Assembly (NCBI GenBank): GCA_949358305.1
Contig: OX442324.1
Coordinates: 4,780,001-4,844,000 of the forward strand
Direction of reading: 5' to 3'
From: Strigamia acuminata
Lineage: Eukaryota > Arthropoda > Chilopoda > Geophilomorpha > Linotaeniidae
Length of the DNA: 64,000 nucleotides
This document shows positions 1 through 9,511 of this stretch, one piece after another. A model generated the notes under the pieces. The model made no database searches and was not told the DNA's origin. It saw only the letters and a program-made list of their open reading frames with translations. Every line of letters starts with the position of its first letter. Within the stretch, counting starts at the first letter, position 1. A program made the position numbers and the translations under genes.

Positions 1-6
1 GTGGGT

Positions 7-131
7 CCTGTTAAACCTCCGATTACACGAGTGAATGCTATCGGCTTTCACTCGTTCGCTCCGCTTCGCTCCGCTTCACTTCGTTCAGCCGAGATTACAT
101 TCACTCTTTGTAATCTCCGGCTAAACAGGAG
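7..131. repeat. left inverted end of the DIRS element, hairpin-forming
   Basis: Positions 99-131 are the exact reverse complement of 4511-4543. Positions 7-36 are a diverged copy in the opposite orientation, so this end could fold on itself. Between them are short repeats of the type TTCGCTCCGC. Confidence 0.75.
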
Positions 132-228
132 ACTTGAAAGGTAACTTTTTTCCTTAGGATAAAAATAAAAATGTTTTGGAAAAAACAAATTTAACAATTT
201 TTCAGTTTAATCATTTTTTATTATGAAT

Positions 229-1362
229 TTATTTTGGAATTGGTCTGTTTAGGACTGATTCCTGAAAGGCATTGTGGTTGACAATTGTTTTGTTGTAGAA
301 CCTCGCGAATGTTTGTTCGGAGGTCCAACCGGCAACACCTAATATTTGTTGTACCGGAATAACACTGGCGGCTGCGCTGGTGGCCGCAGCTCGCGTCGAA
401 TGAGCACCAAACTCTTGACCGACGCCGATCTTTTTTAAAAAATCCTTAATCCATCGTCGCACAGTATCTTTGGTAGGTGCGGCATGGGGTGGTTGTAATT
501 TTAAGAACAAACCATCGTCCTTGCGTAACGGATTTGTTTTGGCCAAAAAATCCATCAGGGCCTTGAAAGGGCAGATGGCCCGTTCTTGCAAATAAGGGGC
601 CACTCGAAATACAGTATGGTGTCCAACACGAGAATGCTTGTGTAAAGTTTTCGGGTTGAAAATGACCGCGTCAGTTGAGACTGTCATCTCCGAAATTTTA
701 AAACTTTGCAGTGAGCTGACCCTGGCAGCAGTTGTTAAAGCCAGCAGCATGAGCAGCTTTTCTTGGAGTTGTCTCCAATCGAGATCATCATGCGGCCAGA
801 GTTTTCGCAGGGCGTTCAGAGCTAGGCCCACGTCCCAAGTGGCCACATAACGTGGTAAGTTCGGCCTTAAATTATTAACTCCTTTTAGAATTCGGGCGAT
901 ACGATCATCAGCTCTAATTGACGGGTCAATGAAGCCTGCGGCGGTGATGGCCGCTAAACTTCCCGAAATGGAGGAGTGTGACAAGCCTTCATTGAATCTT
1001 GAGGCGATGAAATTTGCGGTATTGACGAGCGTTAAACGATAGTTTGGGTCAAGACTGGGAGGGAGTGGATTGGAATAAGGTGACCCTTCACCAGAAAATT
1101 CCGTCCACCTCTTAATTCCCGCCGTGTACGTTCTGACAGTTGTCGATCTCCACCCGGCCGAGTACAAGTTGGCAGCGTCCGGCGAAAAGCCTCCTGCGAT
1201 GAGGTCACTCCACTGACTTTGCAGCCAAGGAGCTGCAGGGCCTGGAGAGGAAACTGGGCCTCTGGTTGATGAACCAACATCAGATGTTCTGGGGCCGGAA
1301 AGGACACTGGTACTGCGACCAAGCAGTCCAACAGTGGTACAAACCACGCTTGTGAGGTCCAT
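229..1362 (-). CDS. tyrosine recombinase (integrase) of the DIRS-like element
   Basis: A 377-aa ORF with the signature of phage-type tyrosine recombinases as found in DIRS elements. The first catalytic Arg lies in TAARVSSLQ, the H-x-x-R box is HSTR, the conserved Trp is in AGWTSEQTF, and the nucleophilic Tyr is in FARFYNK near the C-terminus. It would join the circular cDNA to the target by strand exchange. The first ~330 nt overlap the 3' end of the RT ORF in another frame, so translation probably needs re-initiation, frameshifting or a separate start. The N-terminal ~60 residues (Ser/Pro rich) are less certain, and a downstream Met may be used. Confidence 0.88.
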   Translation of the reverse strand: MDLTSVVCTTVGLLGRSTSVLSGPRTSDVGSSTRGPVSSPGPAAPWLQSQWSDLIAGGFSPDAANLYSAGWRSTTVRTYTAGIKRWTEFSGEGSPYSNPLPPSLDPNYRLTLVNTANFIASRFNEGLSHSSISGSLAAITAAGFIDPSIRADDRIARILKGVNNLRPNLPRYVATWDVGLALNALRKLWPHDDLDWRQLQEKLLMLLALTTAARVSSLQSFKISEMTVSTDAVIFNPKTLHKHSRVGHHTVFRVAPYLQERAICPFKALMDFLAKTNPLRKDDGLFLKLQPPHAAPTKDTVRRWIKDFLKKIGVGQEFGAHSTRAAATSAAASVIPVQQILGVAGWTSEQTFARFYNKTIVNHNAFQESVLNRPIPK

Positions 1363-4325
1363 TTTGGTACTACTAGAAGTACCGTGGCTTGATCCTGGCG
1401 GATTTTTTGTAAAATCCTAGAAATTAAACAAAAAGGAGGAAAGGCGTAAGCAAAAGTTTCTTTCCAAGAATGGGAGAACGCATCTATCCTGTAAGCGAAG
1501 GGGTCAGGGCCCCAAGAAAAATACTTTGGTAATTTATGATTTAGTCTTGTCGCAAACAGATCAATCTCAGGTAGTCCGAATAGGGATTTTAATTTATTAA
1601 AAATTTTTGGAGATAAACTCCATTCCCCATCCGTAGTTAAAAAATTACGCGACAAATAGTCGGCCATAACGTTTTCCTTACCGGGGATATGAATTACTGA
1701 AAAGTCGATTTTTAATCTTTGGGAATCTTCCCACACTAGTCTCCCAAAATGGTGGAGTTGCTGGACCTTGCTGCCCTGGTTCCGGAACACGCTCACTACT
1801 GTGGAGCTGTCGGAATGAAACAAAACGTGTTTTTTGCCGTCAAAGGGGGCAAAAACCTTCCAGGCGAACCAGAGGGCCAAAAGTTCCTTGACATTAATGT
1901 GAAAATCATTTTCCTCAGCTGTCCACTGGCCATTAGCAGAGCGGGAGTTCCAACTGGCTCCCCAACCCAAATTGGAGGCATCGGTGAAAACCTCCGTATC
2001 CACATCGTGACGGGTTAGATTTTTGGGGGAGAAATTCTCTAATTTGGTCCATCTAGATAATTCGACTTTGATGTCGGGGTAATTTTTAACTAAAGTATTA
2101 TAGTTGTGGTTATGAAGGAACAACTGTCCTGTTTTGAAAGATTCCAAGGGCTTTATGTTCCAAAAACCGTCAGAAAGCGCTGGCTCGGCGGAAACTAAAT
2201 TGCCAATAAAAATGGCCAAATCCTGAATGGAGAAATTCTCCAATTGGAGAAGGCGCGAAGCTAGCTTAATTATTTTTGTGATTTTCCTTTCTGGAAGTGA
2301 CACTTCCATTTTTCTAGAGTCTAGTGTTAATCCTAAAAATTCTATTCTAGTTTTGGGAATAAATTCGGATTTTTCCCAGTTAATGCAGAGGCCTAATTTT
2401 TGAAAAAAGTTTATTACGTCGTTACAGGCGTTTTTAGCCTCGCAAAAAGAATCGCACAGAAAAATTCCGTCGTCCAAATACGGGATTCCGCAAATCCCCC
2501 AAGTCCTCAACTCGGAAAAAACAGGGCACATAACCTTAGTAAAGGTCCGTGGGGCACTAGCCAAGCCCATTGGCATTACCTGATACTCGTATAATTGGCC
2601 TTGCCACAAAAATCGTACATATTTTTTGAATTCGTTTTTAATTGGTAACAAGTAAAAGGCGTTAGTGAGGTCGATTTTAAACATAAATTGACCCTTTTTC
2701 ATAAGGTTTATCGCATCTTTAAGCGAGGCCATTTTAAAATGGAGATAATCTAAGCTCTCGTTGAACTTTTTTAGATTTAAAATAATCCGTACGGATCCGT
2801 CCGGCTTGGGGACGGCGAAAATTGGACTTAAGTATTCGCCTTCAACGTGGGCGACCTGTTTAATTATGCCTTGCTGGCAAAGCTTGTCCACAGCCTGGGA
2901 AATTGCAAAAGTTTCGCTCAAATTCATTCTATATTCCGTTCTTTTAACGTGAACGAGCTTGTCGAAATTTAGATCGAATTTTATGCCCGACAGGGCAGAT
3001 AATACAAACGGATTGGATGTGATTTTACGCCAAACAGGCAAGTAATATTGTAAATTTCCTGGCTTAAAGGATAGATGCGATATGTGTGAATTGAAGAATA
3101 ACTCTTTATTTCTTACATTTTCAGATTCAATTACAGGTGATTCTGCCGCTACTTCTTGTAGGGTTTTCCGCGCTGGCTCTTCCCCCGATCTGCAAAGAGA
3201 ATCGGAATTAGTACACACGGTCACGGGATTAGAACAAACAATGTTCATACTATTCTGGCGCTTAAAATCGAAACTTCTTGAGTTGTCTGAGCGCTTGTTA
3301 TCGTATTTATTATCGTACCTATTGTACGGGTGGTAGCGGCGGTAATTCTTGTCCCTGTCGGACTTGCGGTTTTCGGCTTTATCAAAAGTGGCCTTGGAAG
3401 TGACCTTTTTTAATTCATCGAATTCCTTGATCTGCTTGGGCAAATCCGGGCCAAACAGGTCGGATGGGAAAATAACCTTCCCTTTCGCAAACGGCTTGTA
3501 CCTAGGTGCGAGCGAGTCCGCGAAGTCCAAACGTCGGCGCAACGTTAGCGCCGTATTCATTGCGCCCAGCAGTGTCATGGCCTCGGCCAGGTGGGTGACC
3601 AGTGAATTGGGGTCCAAATTTCCCGCCACTACATCCTTCATTGCCGAAGCAAGCGGAATGTAAGTTTTCAGAACGAGTTTCTGATGTTTTAAAGACGTCG
3701 TGTCTCTCGACCTTATCCAAGGCTGCACATCTCCAAACATAGTGCCGTCCACTTTAGGCGGGTCCAAGTATTTTGCGTTTTCAGGGATTATCAGTTTATC
3801 AACTAATTGGTCCCTAAATTCCGTCGAGGTCTCAAAAAGCGATTTGCTTACCAAAGCCTCTAATTCGGCGGGCCAGGCGTCGCCAAACTTGGTCTCGGCG
3901 CCCAAAAGTTTCGAAACATCCGAAAAACCAACTTTGGTTGCCGAAGTCGGAGCCGTTGAACCGTCAACTGGCTTGGTCCCGCTTGTGACGACAAGGGGAA
4001 CTGCGATTGCGGGGTTCAACAACGGAGTTGTCCCGTCAGTGGCTCTTGGGGTAGGTACAGCACCTGGCCCAGCCGTCGCGGTGTTCTGCGGCGAAACGAC
4101 GACCGTTTTCGCAGTTAGCAAATTTTGCATTATGTCTTTTAGCTCGTACACAGTGTCGGCCAGACATTCGATCCTATCGTGCATCCTTCTCGGCGAAGGT
4201 GGGTCTTCTACGACTTCTTCTTCGTGGTTAGGTTCGATCTGGACTTCTTCATTTTGAAGATTTTGGACCACGTGGTCGTTTAAAGTAGGGAATCCAGAAT
4301 CGGTAATCATTACTTGGGAATTCAT
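1032..4325 (-). CDS. gag-reverse transcriptase-RNase H polyprotein of the DIRS-like element
   Basis: The frame is open from 4445, but the Met at 4325 (MNSQVMITDS) is the likelier start, since the 40 residues upstream look like untranslated AT-rich sequence. That gives about 1,097 aa. Counting from 4445, residues 41-440 are gag-like with basic Tyr/Asn-rich stretches. The RT core follows, with FKIDLTNAFY near 590 and the catalytic box YLDD at 656-659. RNase H comes next, with acidic residues in VFTDASNLGW, KELLAL and HSDSSTV (about 820-880), and ends in the conserved GKENVMADYLSR. A gag-like region in the same ORF as RT is unusual for DIRS, where gag is normally a separate ORF. The C-terminal ~110 residues overlap the recombinase ORF. 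Confidence 0.87.
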   Translation of the reverse strand: MNSQVMITDSGFPTLNDHVVQNLQNEEVQIEPNHEEEVVEDPPSPRRMHDRIECLADTVYELKDIMQNLLTAKTVVVSPQNTATAGPGAVPTPRATDGTTPLLNPAIAVPLVVTSGTKPVDGSTAPTSATKVGFSDVSKLLGAETKFGDAWPAELEALVSKSLFETSTEFRDQLVDKLIIPENAKYLDPPKVDGTMFGDVQPWIRSRDTTSLKHQKLVLKTYIPLASAMKDVVAGNLDPNSLVTHLAEAMTLLGAMNTALTLRRRLDFADSLAPRYKPFAKGKVIFPSDLFGPDLPKQIKEFDELKKVTSKATFDKAENRKSDRDKNYRRYHPYNRYDNKYDNKRSDNSRSFDFKRQNSMNIVCSNPVTVCTNSDSLCRSGEEPARKTLQEVAAESPVIESENVRNKELFFNSHISHLSFKPGNLQYYLPVWRKITSNPFVLSALSGIKFDLNFDKLVHVKRTEYRMNLSETFAISQAVDKLCQQGIIKQVAHVEGEYLSPIFAVPKPDGSVRIILNLKKFNESLDYLHFKMASLKDAINLMKKGQFMFKIDLTNAFYLLPIKNEFKKYVRFLWQGQLYEYQVMPMGLASAPRTFTKVMCPVFSELRTWGICGIPYLDDGIFLCDSFCEAKNACNDVINFFQKLGLCINWEKSEFIPKTRIEFLGLTLDSRKMEVSLPERKITKIIKLASRLLQLENFSIQDLAIFIGNLVSAEPALSDGFWNIKPLESFKTGQLFLHNHNYNTLVKNYPDIKVELSRWTKLENFSPKNLTRHDVDTEVFTDASNLGWGASWNSRSANGQWTAEENDFHINVKELLALWFAWKVFAPFDGKKHVLFHSDSSTVVSVFRNQGSKVQQLHHFGRLVWEDSQRLKIDFSVIHIPGKENVMADYLSRNFLTTDGEWSLSPKIFNKLKSLFGLPEIDLFATRLNHKLPKYFSWGPDPFAYRIDAFSHSWKETFAYAFPPFCLISRILQKIRQDQATVLLVVPKWTSQAWFVPLLDCLVAVPVSFPAPEHLMLVHQPEAQFPLQALQLLGCKVSGVTSSQEAFRRTLPTCTRPGGDRQLSERTRRELRGGRNFLVKGHLIPIHSLPVLTQTIV

Positions 4326-4510
4326 GTTAGAAAGTAATAAAACTAATAAAGAAACAATTATTAGAAAAGGTGGTTCGAAATAATGAGATCCTTTAATTAA
4401 AAAGGGGAAAAAACGATAATAAAACAAATTTTTCTTGTAGAGCAATTCGAACCTGACCGCGCAACCCGTTAGTAGAACCGGAAGTGACGTAACCCGACTA
4501 GTAGCGCCAT

Positions 4511-4543
4511 CTCCTGTTTAGCCGGAGATTACAAAGAGTGAAT
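4511..4543. repeat. right inverted end of the DIRS element
   Basis: This 33-bp sequence starts CTCCTGTTTAGCCGGAGATT and is the exact reverse complement of 99-131. It lies about 190 bp upstream of the inferred start of the RT ORF. Confidence 0.8.
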
Positions 4544-4668
4544 TTCATTTAATTGCAAGCATCACATTTTTATTTTTTATTACAAATATCTAACGCTTTT
4601 CGTTGTAAGTTGAAAATTTAAATTTGCCTCGAATCTGATGAGTTTGTATCGAATTTCAATTACAGAAA

Positions 4669-7339
4669 ATGGCGGGAGTTGTAGATGTCGCCCGTCAAGG
4701 ATGTCGACCGTCATTGGTACATTTCAATAACAATAATAAAAACGTGTAAACTAGAATGTGATTTTGTTTAAAGGTAAATAAAAAATTCTTGCTCACAAAT
4801 TCCACAAGCCACGAATGGATGTTTGGCGCTATAGCTGAGATTTTGGGTAAATATTTGTTTACATTACCCTACATTATCGGCTTAAACATGAATGAATTAT
4901 TTTTTAGATAATGCTACAGATCCTGATGTATTGGCCACACAGTTTTGGATCGACGTTGAAACGATAGGAAACGAGAAATGTTTGGTTTTAACAGATAATG
5001 GCAAAGGAATGGACAACCAGACGCTCTATCGGATGTTAAGGTTGAATTAACAAACTATCTTCGAGTAACTGTGTAAAAATAATTACAATTTTGTGTTGTC
5101 TTCAATTTCTAGTTTTGGGTTTTCTGAAAAAACAGAAGTGAATGGTCACAAGCCAATCGGGCGTTACGGGAACGGTTTCAAATCGGGGTCAATGAGACTT
5201 GCGAAAGATGCACTTGTATTCACGAAGCAACAAAAAGATACGATGAGCGTTGGAATGCTCTCGCAAACGTATTTGGAAAAAATTAAGTCGGAAACTGTCG
5301 TTGTGCCAATCGTGACGTGGGACTGTACTGCTGGAAAGATTGAATATCCAGAATCATACGAAAAAAAGTCACTAGAAGAAATTACAGAGTACAGTATATG
5401 CAAAACTGAAGATCAATTAATGGATCAAATTTATAAAATAAAGCCTAAACAAAACAAACATCAGGGAACAAGGATTATCTTGTATAATTTAGCAAAGTAA
5501 TTGATAGTATTTTTTTTTAAAACATTGAATGTTTTATTTATTTTATTGAAATCTTATTATTATTATTATTATTTTTATGTGTAGGGATAAAAGCGGTAAT
5601 TTGGAGCTTGATTTTGATAGTGACCCTTTCGACATTTTAATTCCATCTTCTCAACAAGAGCTCGAATTGTTTAATGCAAAAAACAAAAGCAAATCTGTTT
5701 CAAAATACAGATACTCTTTGAGAGTAAGAATAAGATTTTTTTTTTTTTTTTGATTTAGGGAAAAATAATTTTTTTTTTTTTTTTTAGAAATATATTTCGA
5801 TTTTATACCTTCGACCTCGTATGCAGGTTATTCTACGGTCTAAAAAAGTTACTGCCATATGTATGCTGAAATGTCTCAGTAACAAAAAAAGATTTACATA
5901 CACACCGAAGAAGATCAGCAAAGAACCTATTAATATTGATTTCGGCATTAACCAAGAAAAAGACGAATACGGAATTGTTATTTATCACAGAAATCGATTA
6001 ATTCAACCTTTTCGAAAAAATAGTTTCATGAAAAAGGTTCAAATTTTTTTTTCTTTTATTCTTTACTTTGCATTTGGTCTTCTAATAATTATTTTTTATT
6101 TTCTTTGCGGGTTAGTCGCTTCCAGAGACAATCGAGTACAATCAAATTCGAGAAATCGTAGAACAAGCCGTAGGTGTCGTGGAATTGGATTGCGTGACGC
6201 CAAATCACATCAAGCAGAATTTTCAAGACGACACGACTTTTAGGTTGTATAAATACAACTTTTATTTGGTTTATTTATCTTTAAATTGTATTCGATGTGT
6301 TGATTTCCAGAAATATTGATCAGAATATAGTTAACCGACTATGGGACTATTGCATGGAAGTTTTGGAGTCGAAAGATGCACGGGATAAAGCGCTGGATTT
6401 ATGGGTGCAGTGCTGTCAACCAGAATGTCAGAAATGGCGTAGGTTACCTCACGGAACCAAGAAGGATAACATTCCAGAGACGTGGTTTTGCATGATGAAT
6501 CCAGACGTAACTCACAAGTGAGTAAATTCTACCAAAATGTAAGGTTCGAGTAAAAATGTTAGACATTTTCAGCTTTTGCGAGGCAGAGGAGGAATCCGAA
6601 GAGGAAACTGAAGTTCAAAAGCCTAAAAAAAAAATGTTGCCACCTGTAAGTACAAACGAAGCATCGACGCCGGTTGCAAGTTCTTCCAAAAATGGAGATG
6701 ATGAGAGAAGACCTTTTGAGTTGGCCCCTGAGCTGAGGGGAATTGTGGATGAAATGTACATTTGGATTTGAAGCAATTTGAAGCAAAATTAAATTAAAAA
6801 TTGTGTTTTTTTCTTATTTTAGGTTTTCAGATTCGTCGACCACAAGAATAGTTTCTAGACAAAAAAGAAGACGTTTAACTTCCAAATCAACAACACCCAC
6901 TACTCATGAAATCAACAACGTCACAGTCATGCAAACAAACGTTGCTTCCACATCGGCCGAGTCGTTCCCAAGAAATTTAGCTATTAAAAGAGAAAACGAA
7001 GATCCGCACGATGAAATCAGGAGGCTTGAAATGAAATTGGATTCAAAGGAAGCCATAATTGCCGATCTCGAACTAAAAATTGAACGATTGCGATCCGAAG
7101 AAGAAGTTGTTGTGATCGGTGGGACAATCAAAGAAGAAGAACGCGAGCGGCATTCTCGTTTACTAAGCCTTGTTGGTCGATACTTGAATGTAATTTGGCC
7201 AGATTTTGACAATAATGAGCGCAATATTGAAGCTGCTATGGAACAATTAGTGAATCAAGTCGAGGCACTCCAGGTCCAAGCCAGGAGCGAAGAAAACTTG
7301 CCCAATAATGCATTAGCTGATCAGATGGAGAATTGTTAA
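4669..7339 (+). CDS. MORC-family CW-type zinc-finger ATPase (MORC3/4-like)
   Basis: Ten exons join in frame to 686 aa: 4669-4716, 4774-4846, 4908-5040, 5113-5496, 5585-5723, 5788-6036, 6116-6243, 6311-6517, 6573-6755 and 6823-7339. The N-terminal GHKL ATPase shows the N-box (AEILDNATDPD), DNGKGM and GRYGNGFKSG. The S5-like domain follows, with YLRPRM and YHRNRLI typical of MORC3/4. A CW zinc finger at about 415-460 (VQCCQPECQKW, TWFCMMN, FCEA) would read methylated histone H3K4. The acidic and basic tail ends in a coiled coil rich in Glu/Leu, as in MORC proteins that dimerise on chromatin. The ATG is in a short first exon ending in phase 0. The 3' end overlaps the 3' region of the convergent MFSD6-like gene. 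Confidence 0.9.
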
Positions 7340-7459
7340 TTTTAAGTGGTTTAATTGCGATTTTTTTTGATAATATAAAATTAAGTTCATTGTATTTTTA
7401 CAAATATAAATTATGTTCTGTTTTATTCAATAAAAAAAATATAATTGCATAAATTACTG

Positions 7460-9326
7460 TCATGTGATGTTAAGACTACCAACTTTACGGTGACGGAAAA
7501 TGAGGTTTAAAATGATGTTCGACACAAGACAGGCCAATGAGAGGACACCAAATATTAAATACGTCGCACGTCCGCCGAATGCAGCGTACATGAAGCCGCC
7601 ACACAAATTGCCCATCACTCGTCCTAGGTTAATATGTAATACATAATTAATAATTGAATAAAAATATTTTGTTTGTTTTTACCTGCGCCTTTGTAAATGG
7701 CGAAAAAAATGCCTTGAAGAGTGGTTGCGGTTCCCGGAGGAGCAACCAGAGTGCAATAGGAAGTCGCCGTAGGTAGAAAGAAACCAATTACGATCCCGTT
7801 AAGAATCTCGGTGAGGAATACCAGCATGACATTATTCATTGATGCATAAACACAGAAACCAACGGTTTGTATAGCGAATATAAGGGAGAAAACATTAAAA
7901 TGACCCATTTTTTTCAGCAGCCAACCAGATGTAAACAAACAAGGAATTTCGCCCAGCAGAGCCTGACAACCTTTAGCCAGGCCTAAAACGAGGGGTGAAG
8001 CACCTAATTCCGAGAGGTACCAGAAAGAGTATGTGGAGAGGAAGCCTCGGAAAGTGCCCATGAAGAGAATCGAGACGAAAATGAAGCAGTTTTCTGGTCT
8101 CGTAAAAACCAAGCTGATGTCGTGCACAATTCTACTAGGACGAGGTTGTTGGTGAACTTTGAGCCAGCATATAGCAATGGAAGCTAATAACATGGACGCA
8201 CCAAATATATAGAAGCTGTAATTGTATTGGAATCCTTCGGCATCGTTGACGAGATATTGGTTGAGTATCCCGCCGATTACAAACGAAAGGCCGTAACCTA
8301 AACTACCAAATATTTTTTGCTTGCCGAACAGGGAATGTTTTTCTGCAAGAATTGCGTAGATTACCGACGTCTGGATCACTTCTACCAATCTTTTGGCAAT
8401 GCCGGCAACCACGTTAGCGATGCACAACCACCAAAATTGGTAAGTTCGATGCAGTTCGGGCGGATGCTGTGATGAATTGCTGTTGTTGCACGTTAGATTG
8501 GAAAGGTAGCTCCCATTGTATTGGTCGGTCAACGTTTGATTCATGCATTCGACACTCGAATTGTCCTGCGTGCATGGTCTAACGTGAATAGGCGGTATGA
8601 AAATTAAACTGAAGATGCAACTAACTGCCACTAGGTGACAAATTAGCCAAATTATTTTTTGATAACCAAATTTGTCGACTAAGCCACCGACAAGTGGTTT
8701 GGCAACGAGTGCAAACGATACAGTGACGGTGTTGATGATGCCTAGTAATCCTACCGAGATCCCTATTCTTTTCGCTACCAGAGATATAAATCCGGAAATG
8801 GCACCGCCTAAAGAATATTTTCAATAACAAACATAGTTTAGATTTTTACGGGCAAATAAAAGTTGAAACTTTATCTTTGTAAGTCAAGGATATGGTGATA
8901 AAAATGGGTTAACAGCTTAAGCAATTATTACATCATTAGCAGGGTAAAGTGCACAATTCGTAACTTACCACCTTCGTGTAAGAAATAATAGATTTTGATG
9001 GGCACCAAGCGGTTATTAACTCCTGTTTTCTTATTAATAGAACCAATATGGGAAATTGTTGCTATTTTATCGCTGGTTCCATTACTCGTGGCAGTCATCG
9101 TTACGCAGTCTAATATTTGAGAAATAAACAATATTAACATTCTCTCTCTACTTTTACCATTTTTTTGAACATTCAAAACCTAATTTTATATATTTTTCTT
9201 ACTTTTTATATAAAAAAATGACTCACGGGCGAATAGTGTTTGATAGCTTTTAAACTGCTCATCTCCTCTTGTTACCACTCGATTCGAAATTGTTATTTGC
9301 TCCCAATGCGTAGTTACAAATCCCAT
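7460..9326 (-). CDS. MFSD6-like major facilitator superfamily transporter
   Basis: Four exons (9227-9326, 8969-9109, 7683-8807, 7460-7623) join in consistent phase to 509 aa. The N-terminus has VPIKIYYFLHEGG followed by a first helix and LVAKPLVGGLVDKFG, matching the MFSD6 layout in which the MFS signature loop is GGLVDKFG-like. A long extracellular loop after TM2 carries Cys and several N-glycosylation sequons. Further helices include WWLCIANVVAG, SLGYGLSFVIGG and GFFLPTATSY. MFSD6 proteins are poorly characterised membrane proteins, one of which has been reported as an MHC class I receptor in mammals. The start in the first exon is inferred; an alternative Met at 9098 would remove 76 residues. 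The gene converges on the MORC gene, with stop codons about 120 bp apart. Confidence 0.82.
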
Positions 9327-9511
9327 TGTGACGCAAAAACAAGTTTTATTGACTTTCGACGAGACTTAAATCCCCACCGTTAACTCCAAACGAACCAATT
9401 ACAACAAACGTACAAACTATTTATTCAATAATTTATATAACAATTATATGTACAGCTAGATTAAACAAAAGCAAAAAAAAAAAAAATTATTATTATTATT
9501 CTATATCTTAT

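Larger units (their letters stand above)
7..4543 (-). mobile_element. DIRS-like tyrosine-recombinase retrotransposon
   Basis: Two overlapping minus-strand ORFs encode a gag/reverse transcriptase/RNase H protein and a tyrosine recombinase, the diagnostic pair of DIRS-type (YR) retrotransposons, which integrate without a DDE integrase. A 33-bp sequence at 99-131 recurs as its exact reverse complement at 4511-4543, so the ends are inverted as in DIRS elements rather than direct LTRs. A diverged copy at 7-36 lies opposite 99-131, giving an end hairpin reminiscent of the DIRS internal complementary region. I see no methyltransferase ORF, which DIRS1 itself has. Both ORFs are open, so the copy may be young. 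The left boundary is uncertain because it sits at the window edge. Confidence 0.85.
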
